This document shows, in pieces, positions 1-8,906 of a stretch of 64,000 bases of DNA. The notes beneath the pieces are model-generated. The model worked only from the letters and a program-made list of their open reading frames with translations, searched no databases and had not been told where the DNA came from. Origin of the DNA: Mangrovimicrobium sp048323675 (lineage in GTDB: Bacteria; Pseudomonadota; Gammaproteobacteria; Pseudomonadales; Halieaceae); NCBI RefSeq assembly GCF_048323675.1, contig NZ_JBLWFK010000008.1, positions 1-64,000 on the forward strand, written 5' to 3'. Position numbers and translations under genes: made by a program. Numbering within the stretch: position 1 is the first letter of the stretch; every line of letters starts with the position of its first letter.

Positions 1-110
1 ACCAGGGTGGAGGCGCCCGCGGCGTGCGCCAGGCGGCCGCTGCTGGCCGCCAGGCCGGCGGCGCCGGCGACGGCGCCAAGGAACAATCTGCGATTCATCG
101 AAAGTGACAT
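1..110 (-). CDS. Tat-exported protein, N-terminus only (runs off the window)
   Basis: Only the first 36 codons are present. They begin with a twin-arginine signal (RRLFLGAVAGAAGLAASS) followed by an Ala-rich cleavage region, so the product is probably folded in the cytoplasm and exported by Tat. An AGGAG ribosome site lies 6-7 bases before the ATG. The gene is the fifth member of a same-strand row behind the amine oxidase, cytochrome c, RidA and TauE genes, which suggests a periplasmic redox or hydrolytic role in the same process. The mature domain lies outside the window, so no function is assigned. Confidence 0.7.
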   Translation of the reverse strand, partial: MSLSMNRRLFLGAVAGAAGLAASSGRLAHAAGASTL

Positions 111-139
111 GGAATTCTCCTCTTGTCGTAGTGTCAGTG

Positions 140-955
140 TCAGGCCTTGGCGTACATGGCCAGCGATACCAGAATCAGGTAGACCCCGAAGGCACGCTTG
201 AGCTGGGTTTCATCGAGACTGTGCGCGAGGCGCGCACCCAGCGGCGCCGTCATTACCGAGAACACGGCAACGGCGAGCAGCGCGGGGATGTTGATATAGC
301 CGATGGAGCCCTGGGGCAGGTTTTCCGCCCCCAGGCCCAGCAGCATGAAGCCGATGGCGCCGGGAATGGCGATCAGCACGCCGACGCCGGAAGCGGTGGC
401 GACTGCCTGGTGCACCGGCCGGTCGCAGAGGACCATGGTCAGCACGGTGATGGTGCCGCCGCCGATACCGAGCAGCGAGGAAAAGCCACCCAGTACGCTG
501 GCGAGGACCGCCCGCTTGGGACCGACCGGCATGCTGAAGCGGCCCTTGAAGCGCGCGAACCACTCCGGGAACAGGAAGAACACGGAGTACAGCAGGACGC
601 CGATGGCGAACACCATGATCAGGCGGTTGCCATCGACGAAGGAGGCCACCAGCAGGCCGCCGCCGACCCCGATCAGCAACCACACCGACCAGTCCTTGAG
701 CAGTTCAAAGTCCACTGCCCCGCGCTTGGCGTGGGCGAACAGCGAGCGTGCCGAGGACACAATGATGGTGGCCAGCGAAGTACCCACGGCCACCAGCATC
801 AGGTTGTCGGTGTTATCGGTCAGGAAGGGAAACACCGCAAGCAGCGCGGGGACGACCACAAAGCCGCCGCCGACGCCGAACAGGCCCGCGGTCAGGCCGG
901 CCACCAGTCCGGCGATGGCCAACAGGGCAATAAAAGTCAGCATATCAGGCTCCAT
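140..955 (-). CDS. TauE/SafE family membrane permease
   Basis: A 271-residue hydrophobic protein with the glycine-rich N-terminal repeat typical of the family (GLFGVGGGFVVVPALLAVF, near residues 25-43). A second related Gly-rich stretch (SLLGIGGGTITVLTMVL) lies near the middle, fitting the inverted-repeat architecture of TauE/SafE carriers (about eight membrane segments). Family members move sulfite, sulfoacetate or other small organic anions, mostly outward. The start is supported by CAGGAG six bases upstream; an in-frame ATG four codons later is possible. It lies 49 bases after the RidA gene, so it is probably co-transcribed. The substrate cannot be read from the sequence. Confidence 0.88.
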   Translation of the reverse strand: MEPDMLTFIALLAIAGLVAGLTAGLFGVGGGFVVVPALLAVFPFLTDNTDNLMLVAVGTSLATIIVSSARSLFAHAKRGAVDFELLKDWSVWLLIGVGGGLLVASFVDGNRLIMVFAIGVLLYSVFFLFPEWFARFKGRFSMPVGPKRAVLASVLGGFSSLLGIGGGTITVLTMVLCDRPVHQAVATASGVGVLIAIPGAIGFMLLGLGAENLPQGSIGYINIPALLAVAVFSVMTAPLGARLAHSLDETQLKRAFGVYLILVSLAMYAKA

Positions 956-1004
956 ACCTCACTCCTGAAGCAAGATGGTTTACCGCCGGGGGCGGTCATC
1001 GGTT

Positions 1005-1469
1005 TCATTTCGGCATTCTCGCCGCGCGAATTTCGATCTCCACCAGCCAGCCATCGACCACGAGGTCGGCTACCTGGACGAAGGAGCGCACCGGCTTCTG
1101 CGGGTTTTCCTCGGTGCCGAAGAACTGCATGTAACCCTTGTTGAAACCGGCGAAATCGAGGCTGCCGTCCGGGCTGGCGGTGGCGAAGACCCGCACCTGG
1201 ACGATGTCCGACATCGACCAGCCCAGGCCCTCCAGCTTTTCCTTGAAAGCGTTGAAGGTGTCGATGGTCTGGGCTTCCATATCGCCCCAGGTACCGTCCT
1301 CGGCGGGCTTGGCGCCGGCGCCGCTGAGGTACAGGGTTTCTGCACCGGCGGGAATGCTGATCGCGGTGTAGAACAGCTTGCCTTCGCTGTGGCGTTCAAT
1401 TTCCTGGGCTACAGCGGCACCACTTCCCAGCAGCGCGGTTACCAGGCAGGCATTGAGCAGTTTTTTCAT
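1005..1469 (-). CDS. Exported RidA-family protein (enamine/imine deaminase-like)
   Basis: A 154-residue protein with a signal peptide (cleavage expected after GAAVAQ, about residue 22) and a full YjgF/YER057c/UK114 domain. RidA proteins hydrolyse reactive enamine/imine intermediates, usually in the cytosol; secretion is less common. Visible family features are the central VRVFATASPDG segment and the C-terminal PVRSFVQVADL and WLVEIEIRA strands. The family arginine that binds the carboxylate is probably the R of PVRS. AAGGA lies 7 bases before the ATG. It follows the cytochrome c gene by 16 bases, which places a periplasmic imine-processing protein beside a periplasmic amine oxidase. Confidence 0.87.
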   Translation of the reverse strand: MKKLLNACLVTALLGSGAAVAQEIERHSEGKLFYTAISIPAGAETLYLSGAGAKPAEDGTWGDMEAQTIDTFNAFKEKLEGLGWSMSDIVQVRVFATASPDGSLDFAGFNKGYMQFFGTEENPQKPVRSFVQVADLVVDGWLVEIEIRAARMPK

Positions 1470-1485
1470 GGTTCAGTCCTTGTCT

Positions 1486-2145
1486 TCAGTCGTTGAGTTG
1501 GGCCGTGCTGTTCGCCGGTCCCTTCAGTTGTGCGATATAGGCGACGACATCACGCATCGCCTGTTCGTCCGGCAACGCGCTTACCGCGGCGCGCATGGTG
1601 GCGCCCTCGCTGTCGTCCGGGTGTTGCCCGCGGTAGCCGCGGGAGAAGTTTTTCAGCTGGGTCAGCAGGTACCAGTCGCTCTGGCCGGCCAGGGCCGGGG
1701 CGCCGAGCATGCGGTTGCCTTCGCCGGCGGCGCCGTGACAGGCGGCGCAGCTGGCATACAGGCCAGAGCCGGCTTTTACATTGCCGGCGACGGAGGCAGG
1801 CGCCTCGGTCGCGGGCCAGCCGGCAATCCAATCCAGCAACTGCTGGATACTGCTGTCGCTCAGCTTCACCGCCATCGCCCGCATCTCCACCCCGGTCTCG
1901 TCACCTGCGTGCACGCCGCGCTGGCCGGCGCGAAACTTTTCCAGCTGGCGCTGCAGGTACCAGGGTTCCATGCCGGCGAGTTTCGGCGCCTGGACGCCGA
2001 AGCTGCCAATCCCCTGCGCCCCGTGACAGGTTTCGCAGTAGAAGTCGTTGTAGGCCTCGCGTTCGGCGCCACTGGCGGTAATCGCACTCAAGCCCAGGGC
2101 GAGGGCCAGCAGCGGACGCACAGCACGGCGTATCAGGCGCTTCAT
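1486..2145 (-). CDS. Diheme c-type cytochrome (c4/c553-like)
   Basis: A 219-residue protein with a Sec signal (about residues 1-27) and two CXXCH heme sites, CETCH at 37-41 and CAACH at 133-137. Each is followed by the conserved PxLAG segment and a candidate Met ligand (EMRAMA near 88, TMRAA near 178), the c4 layout of two fused domains. It would carry electrons in the periplasm. Its ATG overlaps the stop of the upstream flavin amine oxidase by four bases (ATGA), so the two are translationally coupled. The likely role is electron acceptor for that oxidase, as CycN is for nicotine oxidoreductase NicA2. Confidence 0.92.
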   Translation of the reverse strand: MKRLIRRAVRPLLALALGLSAITASGAEREAYNDFYCETCHGAQGIGSFGVQAPKLAGMEPWYLQRQLEKFRAGQRGVHAGDETGVEMRAMAVKLSDSSIQQLLDWIAGWPATEAPASVAGNVKAGSGLYASCAACHGAAGEGNRMLGAPALAGQSDWYLLTQLKNFSRGYRGQHPDDSEGATMRAAVSALPDEQAMRDVVAYIAQLKGPANSTAQLND

Positions 2146-3719
2146 GCGGCTTCCTCCTGCAGGCGGTTGGCAAAGTCATCCAGCGCGCGGTGAGTGGCGA
2201 GAATCGCGCTCTCCTGCCAGGCCACGTGGCGCGCCACCTGGTCGCCGATGAGGTAGTGGCGGCCATTGGCGGGACGGATCAGGGTCTCCATCAGCTGGCT
2301 TTCTTCGCTGGTCATTTCGCGGTAGCTGTCGGTCCAGCGCGCGGCGCAGCCGAGCATGTGGTTCATCCGGTGCCAGGCGATGGTGACGCCCTTTTCTACC
2401 TGCTGGCGGTAGTTCGGGTGCACTTTTTCACCCTGGGCGAGCATGGCCTCGACCCGCTGGGCCTGGTCCATGTGGGTGAAGTCGATGCCGTGGGCGAAAT
2501 CGTAGGCGCCCAGGATCACGCCCTTTTCCTTGTGGATGCCGTGGGCGGGGTACCAGATCTGGCGGATGGGTGCGTTGACCCAGGTAATGCCGCCGTAGAT
2601 ATCCTCTTTTTCCCAGAAGCGGGATTTCGCCTGGAAGGCGCCCTTGAAGGCCTCGCCGCGCCGGATGTGGCGCAGGGCGCGGGTGTATTCCGCCGGGAAG
2701 TTGTTCGCCAGCCCGGTGACCAGGTGGCTGGGTATGCAGTTGAAGACGTAGTCGGCGGACAGCTGTTGCGGCTTGCCACCCAGGGTGTAGGCGATGTCGA
2801 CGCCTTCGTCCCGGAGCTGGATCGACTGCACCTGGGCGTTGTACAGCACCCGCTTGCCCACCTTGTTGAGGAAGCCGTGGATAATGCGGTCCATACCGCC
2901 CACCGGCTGCATCAGCATGGGTCCGGTCTCGCCCTCGTTGGCTTCCAGCGCGGAACCCGCGAAGCGGGCCTGCAGCAGGTCGCGCAGGGCGATGGCCTCG
3001 CGCTGCTCACCGTGCTTGAGGAAGCCGCCGCTGGCATAGCCGGCGCGCAGGCTGCCGCGGTACAGCAGGTCCTCGTTGAGGTCGCCGAAGTTGCGGATGA
3101 CCGCGCGCAGGGTTTCCAGTTCCTCGGCGGAAAAGCCGGCGTCCAGTTCCGCCGGGTTCAGCGACTTGGCGAACAGCTCTGCCATGAAGCCGCGCAGGTT
3201 GGTGGTGTATTCGCCATTGCGCACCGGGCGGCCGCCGAGCATGGCGTCGTCCTGCACCCAGGCCATCTTGTTCTCGTTGATGAACATTTCCAGCTCGACA
3301 CCGAGTTCCGCACAGTAGTTAAGGACGGTGCGGTGGGTGCTGGGGATACGCGCCGCACCGGCGTTGAAGTACATGTGCGGTGCGTCGTCGAACTCGCAGT
3401 ACTGGCGGTTGCCGATCTCGTCGATCAGGTCGCCATGGCGGATGGTGAACACCCGGCCGCCGGCCCGGTGTGAAGCTTCGAGTACGGTGACCTCGTGGCC
3501 GGCGCGCTGCAATTCGTAGGCCGCGGTCAGTCCGGAGATGCCGCCACCCAGGATGGCGATGCGGCGCTTGTGCTTGCCCAGTCGCGCGGTATCGATAGTG
3601 CTGGCCTGCGCGGAGGCGGGCAGCATGCCCAGCGCGCCGCCGGCGGCGAGCAGGGCCCCGGTGCCCAGGGTCGCTCCGAGCGCCTGCAACAGGTCTCTTC
3701 GGGAAACGGAACGGTTCAT
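2142..3719 (-). CDS. Tat-exported FAD-dependent amine oxidase/dehydrogenase
   Basis: A 525-residue flavin amine oxidase family protein. The chosen start gives a twin-arginine signal (SVSRRDLLQALGATLG) and is preceded by GAGG; an upstream in-frame extension of 24 codons lacks signal character. The FAD-binding GxGxxG is at 58-63 (GGGISG) with the second motif EASHRAGGRV at 81-90. The C-terminal FAD motif (YLIGDQVARHVAWQESA) resembles L-amino-acid and monoamine oxidases. The segment RIPSTHRTVLNYCAELGVELE is LAAO-like. Export together with a coupled diheme cytochrome c suggests a dehydrogenase passing electrons to the cytochrome rather than to oxygen. The substrate is unknown; an amine or amino acid is expected. 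Confidence 0.9.
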   Translation of the reverse strand: MNRSVSRRDLLQALGATLGTGALLAAGGALGMLPASAQASTIDTARLGKHKRRIAILGGGISGLTAAYELQRAGHEVTVLEASHRAGGRVFTIRHGDLIDEIGNRQYCEFDDAPHMYFNAGAARIPSTHRTVLNYCAELGVELEMFINENKMAWVQDDAMLGGRPVRNGEYTTNLRGFMAELFAKSLNPAELDAGFSAEELETLRAVIRNFGDLNEDLLYRGSLRAGYASGGFLKHGEQREAIALRDLLQARFAGSALEANEGETGPMLMQPVGGMDRIIHGFLNKVGKRVLYNAQVQSIQLRDEGVDIAYTLGGKPQQLSADYVFNCIPSHLVTGLANNFPAEYTRALRHIRRGEAFKGAFQAKSRFWEKEDIYGGITWVNAPIRQIWYPAHGIHKEKGVILGAYDFAHGIDFTHMDQAQRVEAMLAQGEKVHPNYRQQVEKGVTIAWHRMNHMLGCAARWTDSYREMTSEESQLMETLIRPANGRHYLIGDQVARHVAWQESAILATHRALDDFANRLQEEAA

Positions 3720-3825
3720 TGAATCCTCGCGTGTAGCTTGTCTTGCGTGTTTTTTTGTGTTTTTAGGAACCCCATTCCGGGCGCTCACCATGGAGGAATG
3801 CGCGCCCGGAACGGGGGTTGAGCAC

Positions 3826-6453
3826 TTAGAAGTCCATGTTCAGGCGAGCGTAGTAGTAGCTGCCCTGCCAGCTGACGGTGGCGTTGGACTGGTACAGCGC
3901 GCCACAGCACATATCGCCGATTTCATCCTTGTCGGGATACTCGTCGAACACGTTGCGGCCACCGATGGCCAGGGAGAACATATCGTTGAAACGATAGGCA
4001 CCTTCCAGGTCGAACAGCACCAGCGGGTCATATTTCTGGGTTACCTGGGATTCGCCATTGCCGTTGGCGTTCTCGTAGGAACCGTAGAGGTTGGCCCGCG
4101 CCATCAGCGAGAACTGGCCGACTTCGTGACGGGCGGTCAGGACACCGCGCCAGCTCGGGTCGATGTTCTCGAAATCGAACTGGTCTTCGTCGTTGAGGTA
4201 CTCGCTCGGGTCGCTGTCGAACTCGGAGGTGTTGAGGTTCACCGAACCGGTCAGTGTGGTCATGCCGGCGTTACCCCAGTCCAGCGGGTAGGTGGCAACG
4301 ATATCCACACCTTCGGTCACGGTGTCGAAGGCATTGGCGAAGTAGAAAACACCGCCAATGGTCTCGGCGCCAGCTACCCCCGCGCCGACCAGCGCCAGGT
4401 AGTTGTCGTAGGCCGCTCCGCTGTTCGGGTCGGTGGAAACATCCTTGGTGGACACCGCGTAGGTGCGGTCCTGGACGTAGATGCGGTAGTAATCCATCGT
4501 CAGGTCCAGTTCACCAATGGAGTAGGTCAGGCCAAAGGTGTAGTTGGTGGAGGTTTCCGGTTTCAGCGGCTCGGCGCCCAGGGCGCCGGCTACAGTACCG
4601 CCAGCGGGGAACAGGCCGGTGGCGACCGGGAAGCCGTTGGGCAGGCGGGTGGACACGTTGGTGGTGCCCTGCTGGCCCGGGGTCGGCGCACGGAAGCCGG
4701 TGCCTATGGAGGCACGCAGGTTGAGGTTGTCGGTCACGCGGTACATACCGGCGATTTTGCCCACGACCTCGGAGTCGAAGTCGGAGTAGTCCTCGTAGCG
4801 CACCGCGCCCTGCAGGAACAGTCTGTCGGTCACGTCGGCGCTGACATCCACGTAGGCGGCATAGGAGTCGCGGTCGTAGACGCCGGAGAACTCGGGCGAG
4901 TAGCCGGGGAAGCCGTTGGAGCCCACACCCACCACCTGGAAGACCGGGTCGCTGGGGTTGGCGCAGTCGAGGCTGGAGCCACCGGCGATGGCGCTGAGGC
5001 CGGCGCTGCTGGCGGTGCCGTCGGAATTACACAGGCCCCAGGGGTCCTGCACGGCGTAGGGGCCGGCAATATAGGATTCCTCATTGCCGCCTTTCAGCTC
5101 GTAGGACTCATCCATATAGCTCAGGCCGAAGGCCACCAGCACCGGACCTACCGCGTCGGTGTCGATCTCGTAGGAGAAGTCAGCCTGGATCTGGGTTTCC
5201 TCGTTGGTCAGGTCGCCTGGACGGAATGAGGTCGGGGAATCCGGCCCCATGGAGGGGTTGATGGTGTTGTTGAGGGTGTACTCGATGGTGCTGTTGCCAT
5301 AGCGGGCGCTGAAGTCGTAAGTGAGGCCGTTGCTCCACTCACCGCGCCAGCCACCCAGGGCGGAGTAGTCGAAGACCTCGCCGACGAAGCGCGGGGTGAA
5401 GCCACCGGGGAATTTCTCCAGCGGGCTATAGATGGAGCCATCCGCTTCGCGCAGGTCCATGATGGTGCCGTTCTGGGGATAGCGGTAATAGAAGCTGCCG
5501 TCTGCCTCGCTCTGGGAGTAGTTACCAAAGGCGTAGAGCTCGGAAGTATCGCTGAGATCGAAGCCGGCGTTGAAGAAAAGCCGGGTGGCCTCGGAATTCG
5601 GCTGGCCCCAGGGCTGTACATTGTTACCCTGGCCGATATTGGCCTTCTTCACGCCCTCCATAAAGGCCGGGTCATTGGTGTAGGCGGTGTACCAGGCGGT
5701 GGGATCGTAGACCGGGTTATTCGGGTTGAGGCAGAACCAGGATTGACAGTACTGCTCGCTGCGGTCGGTGGCGTCCGCTTCGGTCCACTCGGCGGACAGG
5801 CTGAGGAAGCCGGTCTCGCCCAGCGGCAGGCCGATGTTGCCCTGCACGGTGGTCTGGGAGCCGTCGCCCTCGGAGAACTCGCCGGTCTCGATATTCAGGC
5901 TGGCGCCCTCGGCATCGTCCTTGAGGATGAAGTTGATCACCCCGGCGATGGCGTCGGAACCGTACTGGGCGGCAGCGCCGTCACGCAGCACCTCGACACT
6001 CTTCAGTGCGGAGGTGGGGATGGTGGCAATATCCGGCCCCTGGGTGCCCGATCCGCCAATGCTCACCAGTGCCGCGCGGTGGCGGCGCTTGGAGTTGACC
6101 AGGACCAGGGTCTTGTCGGTGGGCATGCCGCGCAGCTGGGCGGGGCGCACGAAGGTGCCGCCGTCGCTGATCGGTTGTCGCGAGACGTTATAGGAAGGCA
6201 CCAGTGTCTTCAGAACGTCGTTGGTGTCGGTGTAGGCGACCTCGCGAATGGTGTCGCTGGTGAACACGTCCACCGGTACCGGTGAATCGGCGATGGTGCG
6301 CGGCTTGCCCCGCGCACCGGTGATGATGACTTCTTCCAGCGCCGTCGCCTCCTCACCCTGGGCAAAGCCCTGGATGGGAAGAGCGAGGGCGGAACCTACC
6401 GCAGCCGCGAGCAGGCTGAGTTTGAACCCGTTGCTTGCTGAACAATTTTTCAC
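3826..6453 (-). CDS. TonB-dependent outer-membrane receptor
   Basis: An 875-residue receptor. A GTG start with GGGGGA seven bases upstream gives a clean signal peptide (cleavage near AQ-GEE, residues 32-33). A TonB-box-like EEVIITGAR is at 41-49, then a plug domain (RDGAAAQYGSDAIAGV near 155-170), a long 22-strand barrel region and a terminal aromatic residue (NMDF). The protein would import a scarce or large substrate through the outer membrane using TonB energy. It lies 106 bases upstream of the Tat amine oxidase on the same strand, so it probably supplies the amine substrate of that module. A longer ATG start 18 codons upstream is less likely. Confidence 0.93.
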   Translation of the reverse strand: MKNCSASNGFKLSLLAAAVGSALALPIQGFAQGEEATALEEVIITGARGKPRTIADSPVPVDVFTSDTIREVAYTDTNDVLKTLVPSYNVSRQPISDGGTFVRPAQLRGMPTDKTLVLVNSKRRHRAALVSIGGSGTQGPDIATIPTSALKSVEVLRDGAAAQYGSDAIAGVINFILKDDAEGASLNIETGEFSEGDGSQTTVQGNIGLPLGETGFLSLSAEWTEADATDRSEQYCQSWFCLNPNNPVYDPTAWYTAYTNDPAFMEGVKKANIGQGNNVQPWGQPNSEATRLFFNAGFDLSDTSELYAFGNYSQSEADGSFYYRYPQNGTIMDLREADGSIYSPLEKFPGGFTPRFVGEVFDYSALGGWRGEWSNGLTYDFSARYGNSTIEYTLNNTINPSMGPDSPTSFRPGDLTNEETQIQADFSYEIDTDAVGPVLVAFGLSYMDESYELKGGNEESYIAGPYAVQDPWGLCNSDGTASSAGLSAIAGGSSLDCANPSDPVFQVVGVGSNGFPGYSPEFSGVYDRDSYAAYVDVSADVTDRLFLQGAVRYEDYSDFDSEVVGKIAGMYRVTDNLNLRASIGTGFRAPTPGQQGTTNVSTRLPNGFPVATGLFPAGGTVAGALGAEPLKPETSTNYTFGLTYSIGELDLTMDYYRIYVQDRTYAVSTKDVSTDPNSGAAYDNYLALVGAGVAGAETIGGVFYFANAFDTVTEGVDIVATYPLDWGNAGMTTLTGSVNLNTSEFDSDPSEYLNDEDQFDFENIDPSWRGVLTARHEVGQFSLMARANLYGSYENANGNGESQVTQKYDPLVLFDLEGAYRFNDMFSLAIGGRNVFDEYPDKDEIGDMCCGALYQSNATVSWQGSYYYARLNMDF

Positions 6454-6860
6454 AGTGGCTTCCCCCTGTTGTGAGACAAAATGCTGATGCTGATGCGGGA
6501 GCCCCAAAATTGGGCCAGGGTCTCCCCGTACCGCTCTGGCGGATGTGCAGCTGTCCGTACAGGCCCGACTGCGACAGGCGGCGGTCTTCAGGTTCAGTTT
6601 TAGGGGTTAAGGGACGTGAAAGTCCTCCTGAGGGCGTGTTTTCTTGATTCTTTTTCCTCCCGCAAACCTCCCGGACCTACTTTTGGCACCACTTTTGCAC
6701 ACAACTTATGTTACATATCCCTTACAATCGCTACATTCCCACCCCATTGCGGGGTCTTGGGTACACACCAGGGATGCCAAGCACTACGACACGCGTCTTA
6801 ATAGTGCGCAGCAAGAGAGTGTGCACCCGGTTGGTGCGAAAGAGGTGGAAGTAAAAGACA
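6454..6860. promoter_or_regulatory. Divergent intergenic region, receptor / CadC-like regulator
   Basis: This 407-base gap separates the minus-strand TonB receptor from the plus-strand membrane regulator, so both promoters should lie here. Its centre (about 6640-6740) is markedly more AT-rich than the neighbouring genes. It contains TTGGCA and TTATGT spaced 17 bases apart on the plus strand, a possible but unproven sigma-70 promoter for the regulator. No convincing ORF or strong hairpin was seen. Confidence 0.4.
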
Positions 6861-8906
6861 ATGAGCAGTTTTTACCTGGGTCCCTACGAGGTTTGCCCGG
6901 AGCAGTGCCTGCTGAACAGCGACGGCCTGCAAACCAAGCTGACCCCGCGCAACATGGATGTGCTCGCCTACCTGGCCGAGCACGCCAACCGCGTGGTCAC
7001 CAGCGATGAGTTACTGGAGAAATTCTGGAGCCCCGTGGCCTCGGACCACGCGGTGCACAAGGCCATTTCCGAGCTGCGCGGCGCGCTCGGCGACAGCGTG
7101 CGCAACCAGCACTTCATCAAGACCCTGCCGCGGCGCGGCTACATGCTGCTGGTGGCACCCTCCGCGACCCAGCGCAAACCCGGCAAACTGGACGCTTTTC
7201 GCGAGCTGGTGTGGGGCCTGTTCGCCGGCATCAACTACCGCCACCTGGCCACCGGACTCGGGGCTGTCGCCCTGCTGGGTGTAATGCTGGTACTGGCAAC
7301 CGTGCGCCAGCCAACGGTTGCAACGGGCTTCTCCGGCCGGGTGACCGTGGGTCTCGAACCCTTTACCTACCGGGGCGACCAGACTGAATCGTCGGAATTT
7401 CTCCGCGAGGGACTGCAAACCAGCCTGCTCAACCAGTTATCCCGGCTGAAGGAAGTGCGGGTCGTGTCCCTGGATGCGACCAGCACGGATGGCGGCAACC
7501 CGGAACAGGTCGACCATATTCTGCAGGGCACCTTCTTCGAGGCGGATGGCGAGCAGCGGGTCATGGTCCACCTGATTCGCAGCAGCGATGGGGTCCACGA
7601 GTACTCCGAGCGTTTTGACCTCGACGAGAGCGGGCTGTTCAGCGTGCAGGATTTCATTGTCTCCAACATCGTCACCGCCCTCAGCATCCACCTGGATGAC
7701 CAGCAGCGGGGGATGATGTACGACTGGGGCACCACCGACGCGATCGCCTACGAGCGCTTCAAGCGCGGCGACTTCTATTACAACCAGTTCAACCCGGCGG
7801 ACTTCGAGCGCGCTATCAAGCTGTACCAGGAAGCCACCCGCCTCGACCCGAATTTCGTCAATGCGTATGTCGGTCTCGCCAATGCCGCGAATAACCTGTC
7901 GGTATTCTCAGGGGTAAGCCGGCAGCGCGAACTGCTGGACCTGGTGTCCGGGGTACACCGGGAAGTGGCCTCGCGCGCCCTCGGCGAGGCCGCACTGGAA
8001 TCCATCCGGGCCGTGGAAATGCGCATGGCCGGCAACGAATACCGCCGCCAGGAGCAACAGCTTCGAGAGCAGATACTCTCCGGCAATCCCCCGAGCTACG
8101 CCCTCTCCCACTACGCGTTACTGCTGATCGGCGCGCGACTCTACGACGAGGCCAGCCGCTTCCTCGACCTGGCCGAAGACCAGCGGCCCTTCGAACTGAC
8201 ACCTGACGAGTCCTGGGATTACCGGGTAACCATTGCGAAGCCGGCCGAAGCCATCCGCCGGCGCAAGGACCAGCTGATGCTGCGGCCCAAGCACATCGGC
8301 GCCCTCGGCCCGCTGGCCCGCGCCCTCTACCAGGAGGGCCGCGAGGCCGAGGCCCAGTGGTACCTGGACCGGCAACGGGATGAGGATATCGATGGCATCA
8401 CCTCGGACTACACCCGCCTGGTGATCGCAGTACTCTCCGGTAAGCTGCAGCCGGGAAGCGCGGAACTGGACGCCCTGTACGCCCGCGGTGAGGATTTCAA
8501 CTACAACAATGGCGCGCTGGCCTTCATGCTCGGGGACCTGGACCGGGGTATCAATTTCTGGTCCCAGCTCAACCCGCTACAGATGCGCCGGCTGCTCAAC
8601 GTCAACCATGACAGCGAGCGCTATTTCCCCGCCAGCGTGCTGGAAAACCCGCGTTACGCCGAACTGCTGGAATCCCTGGACGTGGGCAAGTCCTGGCAGC
8701 GCACCCTGATGGAAGGCGTGATCGCCATGCGCGAGGTGACCGGCGTCGACCTCAGCGTCGCCGCGCGCAAGGCCTACACCAACGAAACCCTGGTACTCAA
8801 CAACACCCTGTGGGCGGCGCAGCCCGGCCACTCCATCGCCGTCGGCGAAGGCCTCAGCGCGCGCTACCGCCGCGGCCCGGCCCGGGAATACACCGCGGCC
8901 CGCTAA
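6861..8906 (+). CDS. CadC/ToxR-like membrane transcriptional regulator with TPR region
   Basis: A 681-residue protein. Residues 1-100 form an OmpR-type winged helix (LTPRNMDVLAYLAEHANRVV, then the recognition region AVHKAISELRGALGD and the wing TLPRRGYMLL). A single membrane span follows (about 130-148). The rest is predicted periplasmic: a FlgO-like start (VGLEPFTYRG...LREGLQTSLL) and many helical TPR-type repeats. Such one-component regulators bind DNA from the membrane and sense periplasmic cues. It is divergent from the TonB receptor and amine oxidase block, its likely target. The 3' end overlaps the convergent acyl-CoA ligase gene by four bases. Confidence 0.88.
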   Translation: MSSFYLGPYEVCPEQCLLNSDGLQTKLTPRNMDVLAYLAEHANRVVTSDELLEKFWSPVASDHAVHKAISELRGALGDSVRNQHFIKTLPRRGYMLLVAPSATQRKPGKLDAFRELVWGLFAGINYRHLATGLGAVALLGVMLVLATVRQPTVATGFSGRVTVGLEPFTYRGDQTESSEFLREGLQTSLLNQLSRLKEVRVVSLDATSTDGGNPEQVDHILQGTFFEADGEQRVMVHLIRSSDGVHEYSERFDLDESGLFSVQDFIVSNIVTALSIHLDDQQRGMMYDWGTTDAIAYERFKRGDFYYNQFNPADFERAIKLYQEATRLDPNFVNAYVGLANAANNLSVFSGVSRQRELLDLVSGVHREVASRALGEAALESIRAVEMRMAGNEYRRQEQQLREQILSGNPPSYALSHYALLLIGARLYDEASRFLDLAEDQRPFELTPDESWDYRVTIAKPAEAIRRRKDQLMLRPKHIGALGPLARALYQEGREAEAQWYLDRQRDEDIDGITSDYTRLVIAVLSGKLQPGSAELDALYARGEDFNYNNGALAFMLGDLDRGINFWSQLNPLQMRRLLNVNHDSERYFPASVLENPRYAELLESLDVGKSWQRTLMEGVIAMREVTGVDLSVAARKAYTNETLVLNNTLWAAQPGHSIAVGEGLSARYRRGPAREYTAAR

